The notes below the pieces were generated by a model, which was given only the letters and a program-made list of their open reading frames with translations, did no database searches and had not been told where the DNA came from. Position numbers and translations under genes: made by a program. From Alphaproteobacteria bacterium UBA3612 (GTDB lineage: Bacteria > Pseudomonadota > Alphaproteobacteria > Sphingomonadales > Sphingomonadaceae), in NCBI GenBank assembly GCA_002375465.1, contig DFLT01000007.1, forward strand, positions 1-64,000: a stretch of DNA of 64,000 nt, written 5' to 3'. Shown in pieces: positions 7,581 to 15,591 of this stretch (position 1 is the first letter of the stretch; each line of letters opens with the position of its first letter).

Positions 7581-7877
7581 TCAGTGGGCCAGCACCCCCG
7601 CAGGCTGGGAGTCGTCATAGCTTTCTAGGATTGCCTCCATGACTTCGATCAGGTGCTGTGCGTAAATCACACGCGCCTGCGGGCCGTCTGCGGCCACGAC
7701 GACTTTGAAGGCCGCACCGACCAGCATGTTGGCCTGGCTGATGCCCGTTGCGTTTCCGCCGTTGGCGACGTGATCCGTCATCGCGCGCAAGACGCTATCG
7801 GAAAGGGACGCGGAGGTGGCGTCGACGATCTCCAACGCTGACAGATTGTAGTGTGGGATATCCTGCTGCTTGCTCAT
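7581..7877 (-). CDS. Small phage protein, unknown
   Basis: The 98-residue protein starts at ATG 7877 (MSKQQDIPHYNL...), only 37 nt after the stop of the tape-measure gene. An upstream start would read into that gene. It is mostly helical with an Ala/Val-rich middle (ANMLVGAAFKVVVAADGPQARVIYA in outline) and no recognisable family motif. Position suggests a tail protein. Confidence 0.6.
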   Translation of the reverse strand: MSKQQDIPHYNLSALEIVDATSASLSDSVLRAMTDHVANGGNATGISQANMLVGAAFKVVVAADGPQARVIYAQHLIEVMEAILESYDDSQPAGVLAH

Positions 7878-7914
7878 GCCGGTGATCGCCTTTCGTGAGA
7901 GGGTGCGCTGGGAA

Positions 7915-10677
7915 TCAGCCCAGACCTGTTCTGGCAAGCTGCGGCCTGCGCGCCTGGCGGAAGGTGTTTGCCGTTGCAGCCTGTGTGATCGGACCCGCTG
8001 CCGCAGAGGTAACCCGGACCGCCCCATTGATTACGGTCGCTTCCAGCATGTCATTGTTAAGGCGAAGCTCAACGACACCGCCGCCGCCATATCCACCCAT
8101 CTGACCGTTCGGAGTTATCCGCCCTGGTTGGTTTCCCATATGGAGAAGTTCAGGACCATTCTCCCCGACGCGATACGTCGTGTTGGGGCTGACAGGCCCG
8201 CCAGCAGCCTTCCCGCCACCAAAGAACTTAGCGATGCCGCCAATGATTCCACCGCCGCCACCGCCACTTGAGCCGCCACTGAACGCCGCAACGATCTGCT
8301 GTTGAACTTGGACACGGATCAGATCGGAGATGATCTGGTTGGCAATCTTCTTGAAGGCGCTCCCAACGCTTTCAGTCCCATCCATGATGCGGACCAAACC
8401 GTCCTCCACAGCACGAATGCCGTTGAGTTCTACGCTCTCGAATGCGGCCTCAACATCGCTGATGCGGTCGAGGTAGTAATCAAGAGGACTCGCGTTCCGC
8501 TCTGAGTTGATTTGACTGTCCGCACCTGCGCGTGCCCGCACAGCATCGGCTTGGGCCAACAGGGCATCGATGACCGACTGGCGAGCCTCACCCTCTTTCT
8601 CAGCCAAGATCGCTGAATGAATGTCGGCAAGCTCGCGCTGCGCTATCAGGTCAATGATGCGCTGTTCTGCAAGCAGCTGCTCTTGGCGAGTATCGGCGAG
8701 GTCCGCTGCAATCTCCGCATACGTTAGTTGCCGGTCGAATTCTGCGCGCGTGAGGGCCGCATTTTGCTCCGCCAGCCTCGCCGCCTCTTCCTCTGCAACC
8801 TGTGCCGCTCTGAGAGCCGCCGTCTTCTCTATATATCCTTCAAGAAGATCCCGACGCGCCGCGTTTTCCTCTGAGTTCAACGCTTCATCGTCGGCAATGC
8901 TCGCCAGGGCGTTCCGCTTTTCAATCTCGATAGCCTCCATCTGAAGGCGGGCGCGTTCTGCTGCATTGTCGGTCGCTGCGATAACCTCAGACAGATAGGC
9001 GGCTTCGGCTGATCGGACCTCGGCATCGATCGATTGCGACAGTTCCCGGCGCTGCTCAGCGTCCTTCTCCGCACGCTTCGCCTGGGCAGCAGCGCTCTTC
9101 TCGCGTTTCTTCCGATCCGCCTCCGACTCTGCAGCAGGTGTTTCTATGGGAGGGCTGGCGATGGATTTGAGCGCGCCCGCAAAAGCCTTATCGAGTTCAG
9201 CGATATCCTGCTTGGCATCGTCAATTAGCTGCTGCGCTTCAGCCCGCGCGCGGCTCAGTGCCGTTGTGCCATCGCCCCCGCGTGCGCGGCGGTCGCTAAG
9301 CTCAACCTCAACCTGTTCCGTGTAGGTCGTGCGCCTCGGCCCTCGGCCAACTTGCCGGGTCCGTGTCTGCGTTTCGGTGCCGTCCTGAAGGTCACGCAGT
9401 TTTGCGCGGCCCTGAGAGGCCCTGAGCGCCGCCTCGGCCTTCGCGGCCTCATAGGTCGCCTTCGCCTGTGCAACGCGCTGCTTGGCAAGCTCTGCGGCGT
9501 CCTTCGCCACCTTCGCTGATGGATCGTTGGAGAGAATGTTGTTTAGGTCACCAATAGCCTTGGCGGTCTTGTCTGAAACCTCGCCGGTTTGCTTAATCGC
9601 AGCCTCGGCCTTCGCGGCCTGGATCGCGAATGCCCCTATGGCCACGGTAATTCCCGTGATCGCAATTCCAATGGGGCCACCGAACGCCGCCAGCGCTGCC
9701 GCTCGCATAGTCACAAATGCCCCGGTCGCCTGAGCGGCTGCCACGCGTGCAGCAACGGCATTGGTAACGAAGCCCACCCCCAACGCTGTCCCAAGGGTCG
9801 CCAGGGCCGGGATCAGAATATCCAGATTGTCCGCGATGCCGCCGATAGCTTTTCCGAGTGCGACCGAAACACCGGACGACTTGTCAGCCTCGCCAAAATA
9901 GACCTCGAGCGCATTCTGAAGTGTCGTGATCGCCGCACTGGTGGTCAAAGCGGCCGTCGCGGCCCGATCCCGCAAAATCTCCGCGCCATCCTGGAATGAG
10001 GTAAAGAATTCCCGGCTGCTTACGGTGCCGTCAATGATCGCAGCACGAAGCTTGGAAGTGGAACCCGCGAAGCGATCAGATCCGTTCGCTACGGCTTGGA
10101 GGACGGGGAACAGGCCCTCATTGATCGAATTGAATTCTTCGGCGCGAACGGTTCCGGACTGCAGGGCCTGCGCAAGCTGCAGAAGAGCGCCGCTGGCCTG
10201 TTGGACGTTGCCGCCCTGCACTTTGACAGCCGCCGAAATGTTATCCGTGAAAGTGAGCAATTCCTCCTGCGAAGCGCCAAGCTCACCTGCGGCCTGGCTG
10301 GCGCGACCGTACAGCTGCCCCAAGGAGTTGAGTTCGACACCATAGCGCTGTGCGGATGCGAACAGGGCGTCCTGCACCGTCTTGAGATTTGCGCCCTCAA
10401 CACCGGCAACGCGCAGCCCGTTCTGAAATTCGGTGAAGGCGTCGGTGAGTCCGATCAGCTCTCTGCCGGTGAACGTCGCCGCGATGAAGCCAGCAAGACG
10501 CTTCAGGGTCGACCCCATTTCGCCGGCGCTTTTTTTCATCTGCGTTTCGACACCGGCAACCTGGCGCTCGATGGCAGAGAAAGCTTTGCCGCTCCGACGT
10601 TCAGCATCAGCGATCCGGACGGAGTATTCGTCCATCTTCGCCTCTAGCTTCACGACGATGTTTTCAACGGTCGGCAT
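7915..10677 (-). CDS. Phage tail tape measure protein
   Basis: The 920-residue protein sets tail length and lies in the tail lumen. ATG 10677 follows AGAGGA. The N-terminal third has the tape-measure domain pattern (GRELIGLTDAFTEFQNGLRVAG, QRYGVELNSLGQLYGRASQAAGE, SGTVRAEEFNSINEGLFPVLQAVA, read in pieces). A hydrophobic central part (about residues 290-355) follows, then a long Ala/Glu/Lys/Arg-rich coiled-coil section. The Gly-rich C terminus includes a short SGGGGGG linker. About 0.9 kb per 300 aa of coil implies a siphophage-like tail of moderate length. No tail-tube gene is present upstream, which is unusual. Confidence 0.9.
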   Translation of the reverse strand: MPTVENIVVKLEAKMDEYSVRIADAERRSGKAFSAIERQVAGVETQMKKSAGEMGSTLKRLAGFIAATFTGRELIGLTDAFTEFQNGLRVAGVEGANLKTVQDALFASAQRYGVELNSLGQLYGRASQAAGELGASQEELLTFTDNISAAVKVQGGNVQQASGALLQLAQALQSGTVRAEEFNSINEGLFPVLQAVANGSDRFAGSTSKLRAAIIDGTVSSREFFTSFQDGAEILRDRAATAALTTSAAITTLQNALEVYFGEADKSSGVSVALGKAIGGIADNLDILIPALATLGTALGVGFVTNAVAARVAAAQATGAFVTMRAAALAAFGGPIGIAITGITVAIGAFAIQAAKAEAAIKQTGEVSDKTAKAIGDLNNILSNDPSAKVAKDAAELAKQRVAQAKATYEAAKAEAALRASQGRAKLRDLQDGTETQTRTRQVGRGPRRTTYTEQVEVELSDRRARGGDGTTALSRARAEAQQLIDDAKQDIAELDKAFAGALKSIASPPIETPAAESEADRKKREKSAAAQAKRAEKDAEQRRELSQSIDAEVRSAEAAYLSEVIAATDNAAERARLQMEAIEIEKRNALASIADDEALNSEENAARRDLLEGYIEKTAALRAAQVAEEEAARLAEQNAALTRAEFDRQLTYAEIAADLADTRQEQLLAEQRIIDLIAQRELADIHSAILAEKEGEARQSVIDALLAQADAVRARAGADSQINSERNASPLDYYLDRISDVEAAFESVELNGIRAVEDGLVRIMDGTESVGSAFKKIANQIISDLIRVQVQQQIVAAFSGGSSGGGGGGIIGGIAKFFGGGKAAGGPVSPNTTYRVGENGPELLHMGNQPGRITPNGQMGGYGGGGVVELRLNNDMLEATVINGAVRVTSAAAGPITQAATANTFRQARRPQLARTGLG

Positions 10678-10808
10678 CAGATATCCTCTCGATCAGGAGG
10701 GGGCGAACGGGCTAACGCAACCCGCCCGCCCCGCGCCAGAGGGAGCCTCGACAGCGCCCCAGCGCATCGCAGCGATGCTCGGAACCGAGCAATGCCGCTG
10801 CGAATTCA

Positions 10809-11213
10809 TTATGCCGCCTCCAGCTCTTCGACCCGGGCGGTGAGAAGCGAAAGAGGATCGGAGCGAGGCGGGCGAGGGGAGGCGACAACGGTAAGGCCAC
10901 TGGCCTCCGCTGCTGCAGCCTGAGCCGGCGTCATAAGCGCCCGCAGCGAACCGTAGGCAGGCTTGGTGCCGTTGACCGTCTCGAACGGAATAGCGGAGCC
11001 GCCTACTGCGTTCGTGATGCTGTAGCGCTCGACCTCAACCGGCTCAGCGACAACACCCATGGAAGTTGCTGCGCTCACCTCCGCATCGGACATACGCCGA
11101 TGGAGCGTTTCGCCTTTGCGAAGCGTCGTCGGCTGCTCGACAGTTTCAAAAGTGACCCGGGAGGCAATGCCTGCCTCGGGGGGATAGGTGATCTTGTAAT
11201 ATTGGATCGTCAT
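10809..11213 (-). CDS. Phage protein with two copies of an unnamed repeat domain
   Basis: The 134-residue protein starts at ATG 11213 because AAGGAGG sits 7 nt upstream; a longer frame exists but lacks a ribosome site. It contains two similar units of about 50 residues. Each begins with an aromatic-x-I-T strand (YKITYPP, YSITNAVGG) and ends with a helix-turn of the type M-S/T-x-A-x-V/A-x-A-A-x-x-x-G-hydrophobic-V-hydrophobic (MSDAEVSAATSMGVVAEP, MTPAQAAAAEASGLTVVA). Two more copies are in the next upstream gene. A C-terminal short coil follows (LLTARVEELEAA). Probably a structural or adaptor protein; no known name. Confidence 0.65.
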   Translation of the reverse strand: MTIQYYKITYPPEAGIASRVTFETVEQPTTLRKGETLHRRMSDAEVSAATSMGVVAEPVEVERYSITNAVGGSAIPFETVNGTKPAYGSLRALMTPAQAAAAEASGLTVVASPRPPRSDPLSLLTARVEELEAA

Positions 11214-11226
11214 CGAACCGCCTCCT

Positions 11227-12327
11227 TCAGGCATGCTGCAATTGTTTGATGTCGCCGATCCCGTAGGCTTGGGCAGCGCGTTTGACGAAAACCGAAGCCT
11301 CGTCGTCGTCGGCCTGGATCGGCAGTGCGGTAACGCCTGCCTCGCGCGCGTCGGCAAGCTGTTCGCGGGTAAGATCAGCCGAAAGGCCATCACGTGAGAC
11401 CTGCACCGTTTCATCATTCGTTTTAATCGGCACGTATGGACCGCCAGCGGGGTTCGTCAGCTTGAAGGTCCAGGACTTCTCCGCGACAGGTGAGACATTG
11501 CATCCTGCCTTCCGTGCGGCTTCAATCTGCGCCTCATCCATTTCCCGGAAGAGTGACAGATTGTTACGGACGCCAAATTCGCCTTCGCGATGCTTCAAGC
11601 CGGTGATCGCAAACCCGCACTGATTGTTGTCGACCATGACCCATTGCCAGCGCGTACGCTCCGCTGCCTTAGCTGCCGCTCTTGATGCCTCAGCTGAAGC
11701 GCGGCGGGCCTCTTCGGTCTTGGCATGTTCGATTGCGTTGAGCCGCTGGTAGTCAATGGGCCACAGGTTCGTGGTGCCGTAGAAGTCGGGCAAGCGTATG
11801 TCGGTAAGCTTCATGATCGGCGTATTATTTTTATACATATTGCCCGGTAGATCACGGGCTTTGGGCTCCGGGAATTCCTCGTTCCGGAATCTTAGCCGCT
11901 TCATTTTCTCGTTGAGTTCACGAATACGCACATTCAATTTTACGAGCGTGTCGATTGCCGGCGGGACCTGTTCGCGAAGATCCTTCACAAGCGCATCGCA
12001 CTCTTTCAGGGTTTCGCGCTCCTCAGCCTCACGCGCTGCCTCAGACTCCTGAGTGGATAAGCGTTTGTGACGGTTCGTCAGCGACGTAATGCACTGCTCA
12101 AAGCGCTCGACCTCGAACCTCGCCGCCTCAGCTTCCTCGCGTGCTACGCTGGCTTCCTTGGCGCCAGAAACCGGATCGAGGGCGCGCTTGCGGGCGGCGG
12201 TCTGAACCTTCTCCGCAGCCTGTAACGCGGAGCGGGCTTCATCGATCAGCGGGGGAATGTCCGCAGCAGGCCCCGGCATCGTGAGGGCGGCGGCAATACG
12301 ATCAGCGATAGGCGGGTTATTGGTCAT
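11227..12327 (-). CDS. Coiled-coil phage protein with the same repeat domain
   Basis: The 366-residue protein has ATG 12327 preceded by GGAG. Residues about 25-150 form a long charged coiled coil (AARFEVERFEQ, REAEERETLKECDALVKDLREQV). The C-terminal part carries two units of the domain also found in the following gene (FAITGLKHREG ... MDEAQIEAARKAGCNV, and FKLTNPAGGPYVPI ... LTREQLADAREAGVTAL). It is separated from DUF2213 by 18 bp and from the next gene by 13 bp, so it is part of one morphogenesis operon. It may be a scaffold or fibre-associated protein. Function unknown. Confidence 0.6.
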   Translation of the reverse strand: MTNNPPIADRIAAALTMPGPAADIPPLIDEARSALQAAEKVQTAARKRALDPVSGAKEASVAREEAEAARFEVERFEQCITSLTNRHKRLSTQESEAAREAEERETLKECDALVKDLREQVPPAIDTLVKLNVRIRELNEKMKRLRFRNEEFPEPKARDLPGNMYKNNTPIMKLTDIRLPDFYGTTNLWPIDYQRLNAIEHAKTEEARRASAEASRAAAKAAERTRWQWVMVDNNQCGFAITGLKHREGEFGVRNNLSLFREMDEAQIEAARKAGCNVSPVAEKSWTFKLTNPAGGPYVPIKTNDETVQVSRDGLSADLTREQLADAREAGVTALPIQADDDEASVFVKRAAQAYGIGDIKQLQHA

Positions 12328-12345
12328 GTCGAGGCTCCAACAGGG

Positions 12346-13131
12346 TTAGTTTTGGATAGGAGAGCGGGCGTACCGACTGCGCAGGGCAGCATCGCGAAGG
12401 GCGCGTTCTTCGCCGAGCATCGACCCGAGCGAGTGAGGGGTTGCGAAGGAAGCCGGTGAAGCCACGCCGTTGATAGCATCGGCAATCCGGTGGAATTCGG
12501 AATCGGGATGGGCAGGCCGACCTGAGGCGCGACGCACGTTGTTAGCGGCATCAAACTGCATGCGGGCGCTCGTGATCGCTGCAACATTGGATTGGGGCGA
12601 CACCCCCTTGCTGTCGCCAATGCGGCATTCACTGCCTGCGCGGCCCTGATCGACTATGGCGAGGTGATTCATCGTTAAGCCTCTTTGAATTGCGGAATAT
12701 CTCTCACCAGACGGGGCAGTACCGGCCGTCCAATCGAGGGTGCAGTTGTAACCGAGGCTCAGTTCGCGTTTGCCTGCTTCCCAGGCGCGGATTGCGGCTG
12801 CGTCCTTCAGTATCAGGCTAAGGCGGACGTGCTCGCCATCGCGAACCATGTCGCTGCCGACTTCGCCCACCGCGACCGACTTCCAATTATCAGCGGTGAC
12901 CGGCTGGGAAGGGTGATCGAGTGTGAGCGGGATTGCTGCGAGCGTTGCAATCGTGTCGCGGGAAAACACTTCCTCGGGCGGGCGATAAACGATCACGCTG
13001 GCAAGGTCGGGGCGACCGACTTCGCGGCCTGCGTAGGTGTAGCAGCCGGAACGCGAGACTTTCGCGTCGGCGATAAGATAACCGTCTTGCGTACGACGGG
13101 TGCTCGAAACTGTTGCGCGGTCGAAGAACAT
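12346..13131 (-). CDS. DUF2213 phage head maturation/scaffold protein
   Basis: The 261-residue protein starts at MFFDRATVSS (ATG 13131) because AAGGGGG lies about 6 nt upstream; two ATGs further up lack this. Motifs of DUF2213 are clear: GYLIADAKVSRSGCYTYAGREVG near the N terminus, the segment VFSRDTIATLAAIPLTLDHP (seen in parts), VGEVGSDM and ELSLGYNC. The family is found next to portal and capsid genes in phages and is thought to be a head protease or scaffold. Here it is followed directly by coiled-coil and tape-measure genes, with no capsid or portal. Confidence 0.85.
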   Translation of the reverse strand: MFFDRATVSSTRRTQDGYLIADAKVSRSGCYTYAGREVGRPDLASVIVYRPPEEVFSRDTIATLAAIPLTLDHPSQPVTADNWKSVAVGEVGSDMVRDGEHVRLSLILKDAAAIRAWEAGKRELSLGYNCTLDWTAGTAPSGERYSAIQRGLTMNHLAIVDQGRAGSECRIGDSKGVSPQSNVAAITSARMQFDAANNVRRASGRPAHPDSEFHRIADAINGVASPASFATPHSLGSMLGEERALRDAALRSRYARSPIQN

Positions 13132-13258
13132 AAGTACCCCCTTCATCATGCCGCCAAAGCAAGGCTTTGCGTAACATGTTGGGTATCAGATGTCTAGCGT
13201 GTTAGCACGTTAGGCGCTTGGGCTTCGGTTGGTCTTCATACAAAGTCCTCGAACAGGA

Positions 13259-13468
13259 CTAGTCCGGTTCGATTTCCTCAATTTCCTTCCAATCTTCGAG
13301 AGCGTCATCCCACATCCAGAGCTTGAGGTACTTAAACCGACCGGCGGTAATTAGCGTTTCGGCCCGAGCACGTAGTTCTGGCAGGTCGTCGCAATACTCA
13401 TCGTGAGGTTTACTTTCGAAGATCTCGAGGCAAAATTTGCCATCCTCATGGTTTATCGGCATCGGCAT
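13259..13468 (-). CDS. Small acidic hypothetical protein
   Basis: The 69-residue protein starts at ATG 13468 behind AAGGAAT; a start 11 codons upstream has no ribosome site. The composition is acidic and aromatic (KLWMWDDALEDWKEIEEIEPD at the C terminus). No family is recognised. It lies between the serine recombinase and DUF2213 on the same strand. Confidence 0.55.
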   Translation of the reverse strand: MPMPINHEDGKFCLEIFESKPHDEYCDDLPELRARAETLITAGRFKYLKLWMWDDALEDWKEIEEIEPD

Positions 13469-13508
13469 ATTCCTTCTTTTCGCTATCGATGTCACAAGCA
13501 CGTGACGG

Positions 13509-14231
13509 TTAAGGACGGCATTTTAGATTGCGGACCGTTGTGGGATACCATTGACCGCCGCGCGCGGTACGCACCCCTCGCACATTAAGCGTCTTGGCAA
13601 TCCCGACCAGCGTCGTGACGCCTGCATTTTCGATTTCGCGGATGATCGGCAGGACGTTCGCGGCGAAGCCGTCGGCCTTGGCCATGTTCCGCTTCGCGCC
13701 CACCTTCGCGGCTTCCGCCAGGTTTGTGGGATTGCCGAGCTTCACGCCCTCCTTCTTCTTTGCCGCCAGCGCAGCTCGGGTGCGTTCGCTGATCATCGCC
13801 CGTTCTTTCTCAGCGAGGGCCGCGTAAATGTGCAGCATGAACGGATCCACGTCCGCGCCAAGCTCGCAGACCAGGAAGGGCACACGCTGCGCCATGAGCC
13901 CCGATATGAAATGAACATCGCGCGAGAGACGATCTAGCTTTGCCGCCACAATCGAACACTTCAGCCGCTTGGCTTCGGCGAGGGCGGTGCGGAGGATGGG
14001 GCGCCGGTCGAGCGCGTCAGCGCCCTTGCCGGTCTCAACCTCTACATGCTCCGCTGCAATCTCCAGCCCCTCCGCCTGGCAGAAGTCGGCGATGCGCTTC
14101 CGCTGCGCCTCCAGTCCGAGACCGCTACGGCCCTGTGCATCGGTCGAGACGCGCAGATACGCCACGGCAGGGGTTTTGGAGGTTTTGGGGGTTTTGGCAC
14201 GTGCTGCGTCCATAAAAACCGCTGCCTTCAT
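13509..14231 (-). CDS. Serine recombinase (resolvase/invertase family)
   Basis: The 240-residue protein cuts and rejoins DNA through a phosphoserine link. The catalytic domain shows AYLRVSTDAQGRSGLGLEAQ with nucleophile Ser29, then AAKLDRLSRDV with the active-site arginines, and EKERAMISERT before the long E helix. A short HTH region (GIAKTLNVRGVRTARGGQWYPTTV) closes the protein. Size is that of the small resolvase/invertase class, not of large integrases. Codons 13-19 (KTPKTSK) form part of an inverted repeat shared with the divergent RHH gene. It may act on sites within the element. Confidence 0.9.
   Translation of the reverse strand: MKAAVFMDAARAKTPKTSKTPAVAYLRVSTDAQGRSGLGLEAQRKRIADFCQAEGLEIAAEHVEVETGKGADALDRRPILRTALAEAKRLKCSIVAAKLDRLSRDVHFISGLMAQRVPFLVCELGADVDPFMLHIYAALAEKERAMISERTRAALAAKKKEGVKLGNPTNLAEAAKVGAKRNMAKADGFAANVLPIIREIENAGVTTLVGIAKTLNVRGVRTARGGQWYPTTVRNLKCRP
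14179..14197 (-). repeat. 19-bp inverted repeat, left copy (inside the recombinase gene)
   Basis: Read on the minus strand it is CCAAAACCCCCAAAACCTC, identical to 14380-14398 on the plus strand and 182 bp away from it. It lies within a 9-bp-period array of CCAAAANNN units and encodes KTPKTS in the recombinase. Confidence 0.85.
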
Positions 14232-14375
14232 CTCTCAATAAATAGATACTTATAAACTCTATACGTCCCTTTACATTTTATAACAAGACTGCACACACAC
14301 ATGCAGCGGTGTTGGAAAGCTAGGCTGTTAGCGGTATCTGGGGTGGAGATTTATACACGCACAGGTGCTGCCAAA

Positions 14376-14600
14376 ATGTCCAAAACCCCCAAAACCTCGA
14401 TCATGAAGGCTCATGAGCGCAGCGAGCGGGACTCTGGCCCTCGCAAGGATAAGCGGGGGATCATGGGGTATTTCTCGCCTGAGCTTTCGAAAGAGATACG
14501 GCAGCTTGCCCTTGACCAGGACACGACCGTGCAGGCTCTAGTGGGGGAGGCGCTGGACCGGCTGCTCGTGGCTTATGGGAAAGAGCCCTACAACGAATAG
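14376..14600 (+). CDS. Ribbon-helix-helix regulator
   Basis: The 74-residue protein starts at ATG 14376 (MSKTPKTS). An upstream in-frame ATG at 14301 has a poor leader. The C-terminal half GIMGYFSPELSKEIRQLALDQ...TVQALVGEALDRLLVAYGK has the beta-strand plus two-helix pattern of RHH proteins of plasmid and mobile-element type, where a dimer inserts a beta sheet in the major groove. Divergent from the serine recombinase, it probably controls the shared promoter region, perhaps through the CCAAAANNN arrays. Confidence 0.75.
   Translation: MSKTPKTSIMKAHERSERDSGPRKDKRGIMGYFSPELSKEIRQLALDQDTTVQALVGEALDRLLVAYGKEPYNE
14380..14398 (+). repeat. 19-bp inverted repeat, right copy (inside the RHH gene)
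   Basis: CCAAAACCCCCAAAACCTC sits in codons 2-8 of the divergent RHH gene and is in the same codon phase as the copy in the recombinase gene. A further CCAAAATGT unit precedes it. The intervening 182 bp contain both start codons and presumably both promoters. Confidence 0.85.
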
Positions 14601-14608
14601 CAGCCTCT

Positions 14609-14877
14609 CGCTGCGCCGTTTGATTCTCGTTGATTTAATTCAAAGGGCGCACGCTGTTTCATCAAGCCCCCATCAAGAAGATGGGAATGTACAAAGTCCG
14701 GTTTCGTCAGGTTCTGGGCGTCATACTTAGGGGCTGCCGATGCATATCGGACAGCGCCTCACGCCGCGTTGCAATAGCCTCTGCGACACTAACATTCACT
14801 AACAACCGAGGCCCTTTCCCTCGGCCTTAACAAACCTTAACCGCCTCCAGCGCGCCACTACGCTACGCCGTTTGATT
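14609..14877 (+). repeat. Pair of 17-bp direct repeats bounding an AT-richer non-coding stretch
   Basis: CGCTGCGCCGTTTGATT (14609-14625) and CGCTACGCCGTTTGATT (14861-14877) differ at one base. The stretch 14601-15030 has no credible gene. It contains TAAC/TTAA-rich DNA (AACAAACCTTAACC near 14830). The repeats could be recombinase sites, replication-initiator sites, or the scar of a short duplication. Confidence 0.5.
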
Positions 14878-15032
14878 TCCATTTGATATTTAGGGCTAAG
14901 GGAGCGGCGCAAAGGCCGTCTCCGATTTAAGGTTTTATAAGGTTCTCCAGACGGCCGCAGGTAAACAAAGGTAAACAGGCGGAACCTGAAGTTTTCTGTA
15001 GTAAGCGGCCCCAGCTAGCACGCGCACGCACG

Positions 15033-15230
15033 TGCGAGATCGACGAGAATTTAATGCGCGCCGAACTCTCCCCCGCACAACGGGCAGAGCATCTGGCGCG
15101 GCGGAAAGAGATTTGGGAATTAATTGATGGACAAAATGTCCAACAATCCCCCGGTCGCCCAAGAGACGCAATCTCAACATTCTTCAACATGCGCGCAGGT
15201 TCGATCTGCGCCGTTCTCGCATCATGGTAA
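15033..15230 (+). pseudogene. Remnant of a ParB-like nuclease-domain protein
   Basis: The frame reads CEIDENLMRAELSPAQRAEHLARRKEIW, the well-known segment of ParB/Noc-like nuclease-domain proteins carried by plasmids and integrative elements, then loses resemblance and stops at 15228-15230. The N-terminal nuclease core and the C-terminal HTH are missing. The frame remains open upstream but does not resemble the family there. It is a decayed fragment, or the middle of a gene broken by deletion. Confidence 0.55.
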
Positions 15231-15591
15231 CGATGTAAACGACCTTGCCCTGCACTTTTGATGCGACTTCATGCGCGTGAAGAGGGCCTATGCTCGTCGG
15301 GCGTTCCAAGCCTGCCACCGCCCATAGACGCGCCTGGGCGGGATCCTTGGGTCGATGGTAGGGTAGGAGCCGCCACGCCCCAATCTCGTCGACGGTTGCT
15401 TGGCATATCCGCTGATCGACGAGGTAAAGCTCCCCATGCTCGGGTTCCCGCTGCAGGGGATCGATGGCGACTGTCTCCCCCCGCATCAGGACCGGGAATG
15501 CTTCGTCGCCCGCTATGGTGTGCAGGAAGCAGCCGCGCGGGGGTTCTGATCGGACCGGATACGCGCGCAAGCCAGGTTGATTCCCGCTCAT
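15184..15591 (-). CDS. S24/LexA-like domain protein lacking the catalytic serine
   Basis: The 135-residue protein has a central section AGDEAFPVLMRGETVAIDP ... EPEHGELYLVDQRI that follows the S24 peptidase pattern (GDSM.P.l..Gd.v.vdp...p.dGdlyvv) of LexA and phage repressor C-terminal domains. The GDSM position reads GDEA, so the nucleophile is absent. A DNA-binding N-terminal domain is also missing. It starts with a 4-nt overlap (ATGA) after the preceding gene. It may be a non-cleavable partner or anti-repressor of a CI-like protein. Role inferred. Confidence 0.5.
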   Translation of the reverse strand: MSGNQPGLRAYPVRSEPPRGCFLHTIAGDEAFPVLMRGETVAIDPLQREPEHGELYLVDQRICQATVDEIGAWRLLPYHRPKDPAQARLWAVAGLERPTSIGPLHAHEVASKVQGKVVYIVTMMRERRRSNLRAC

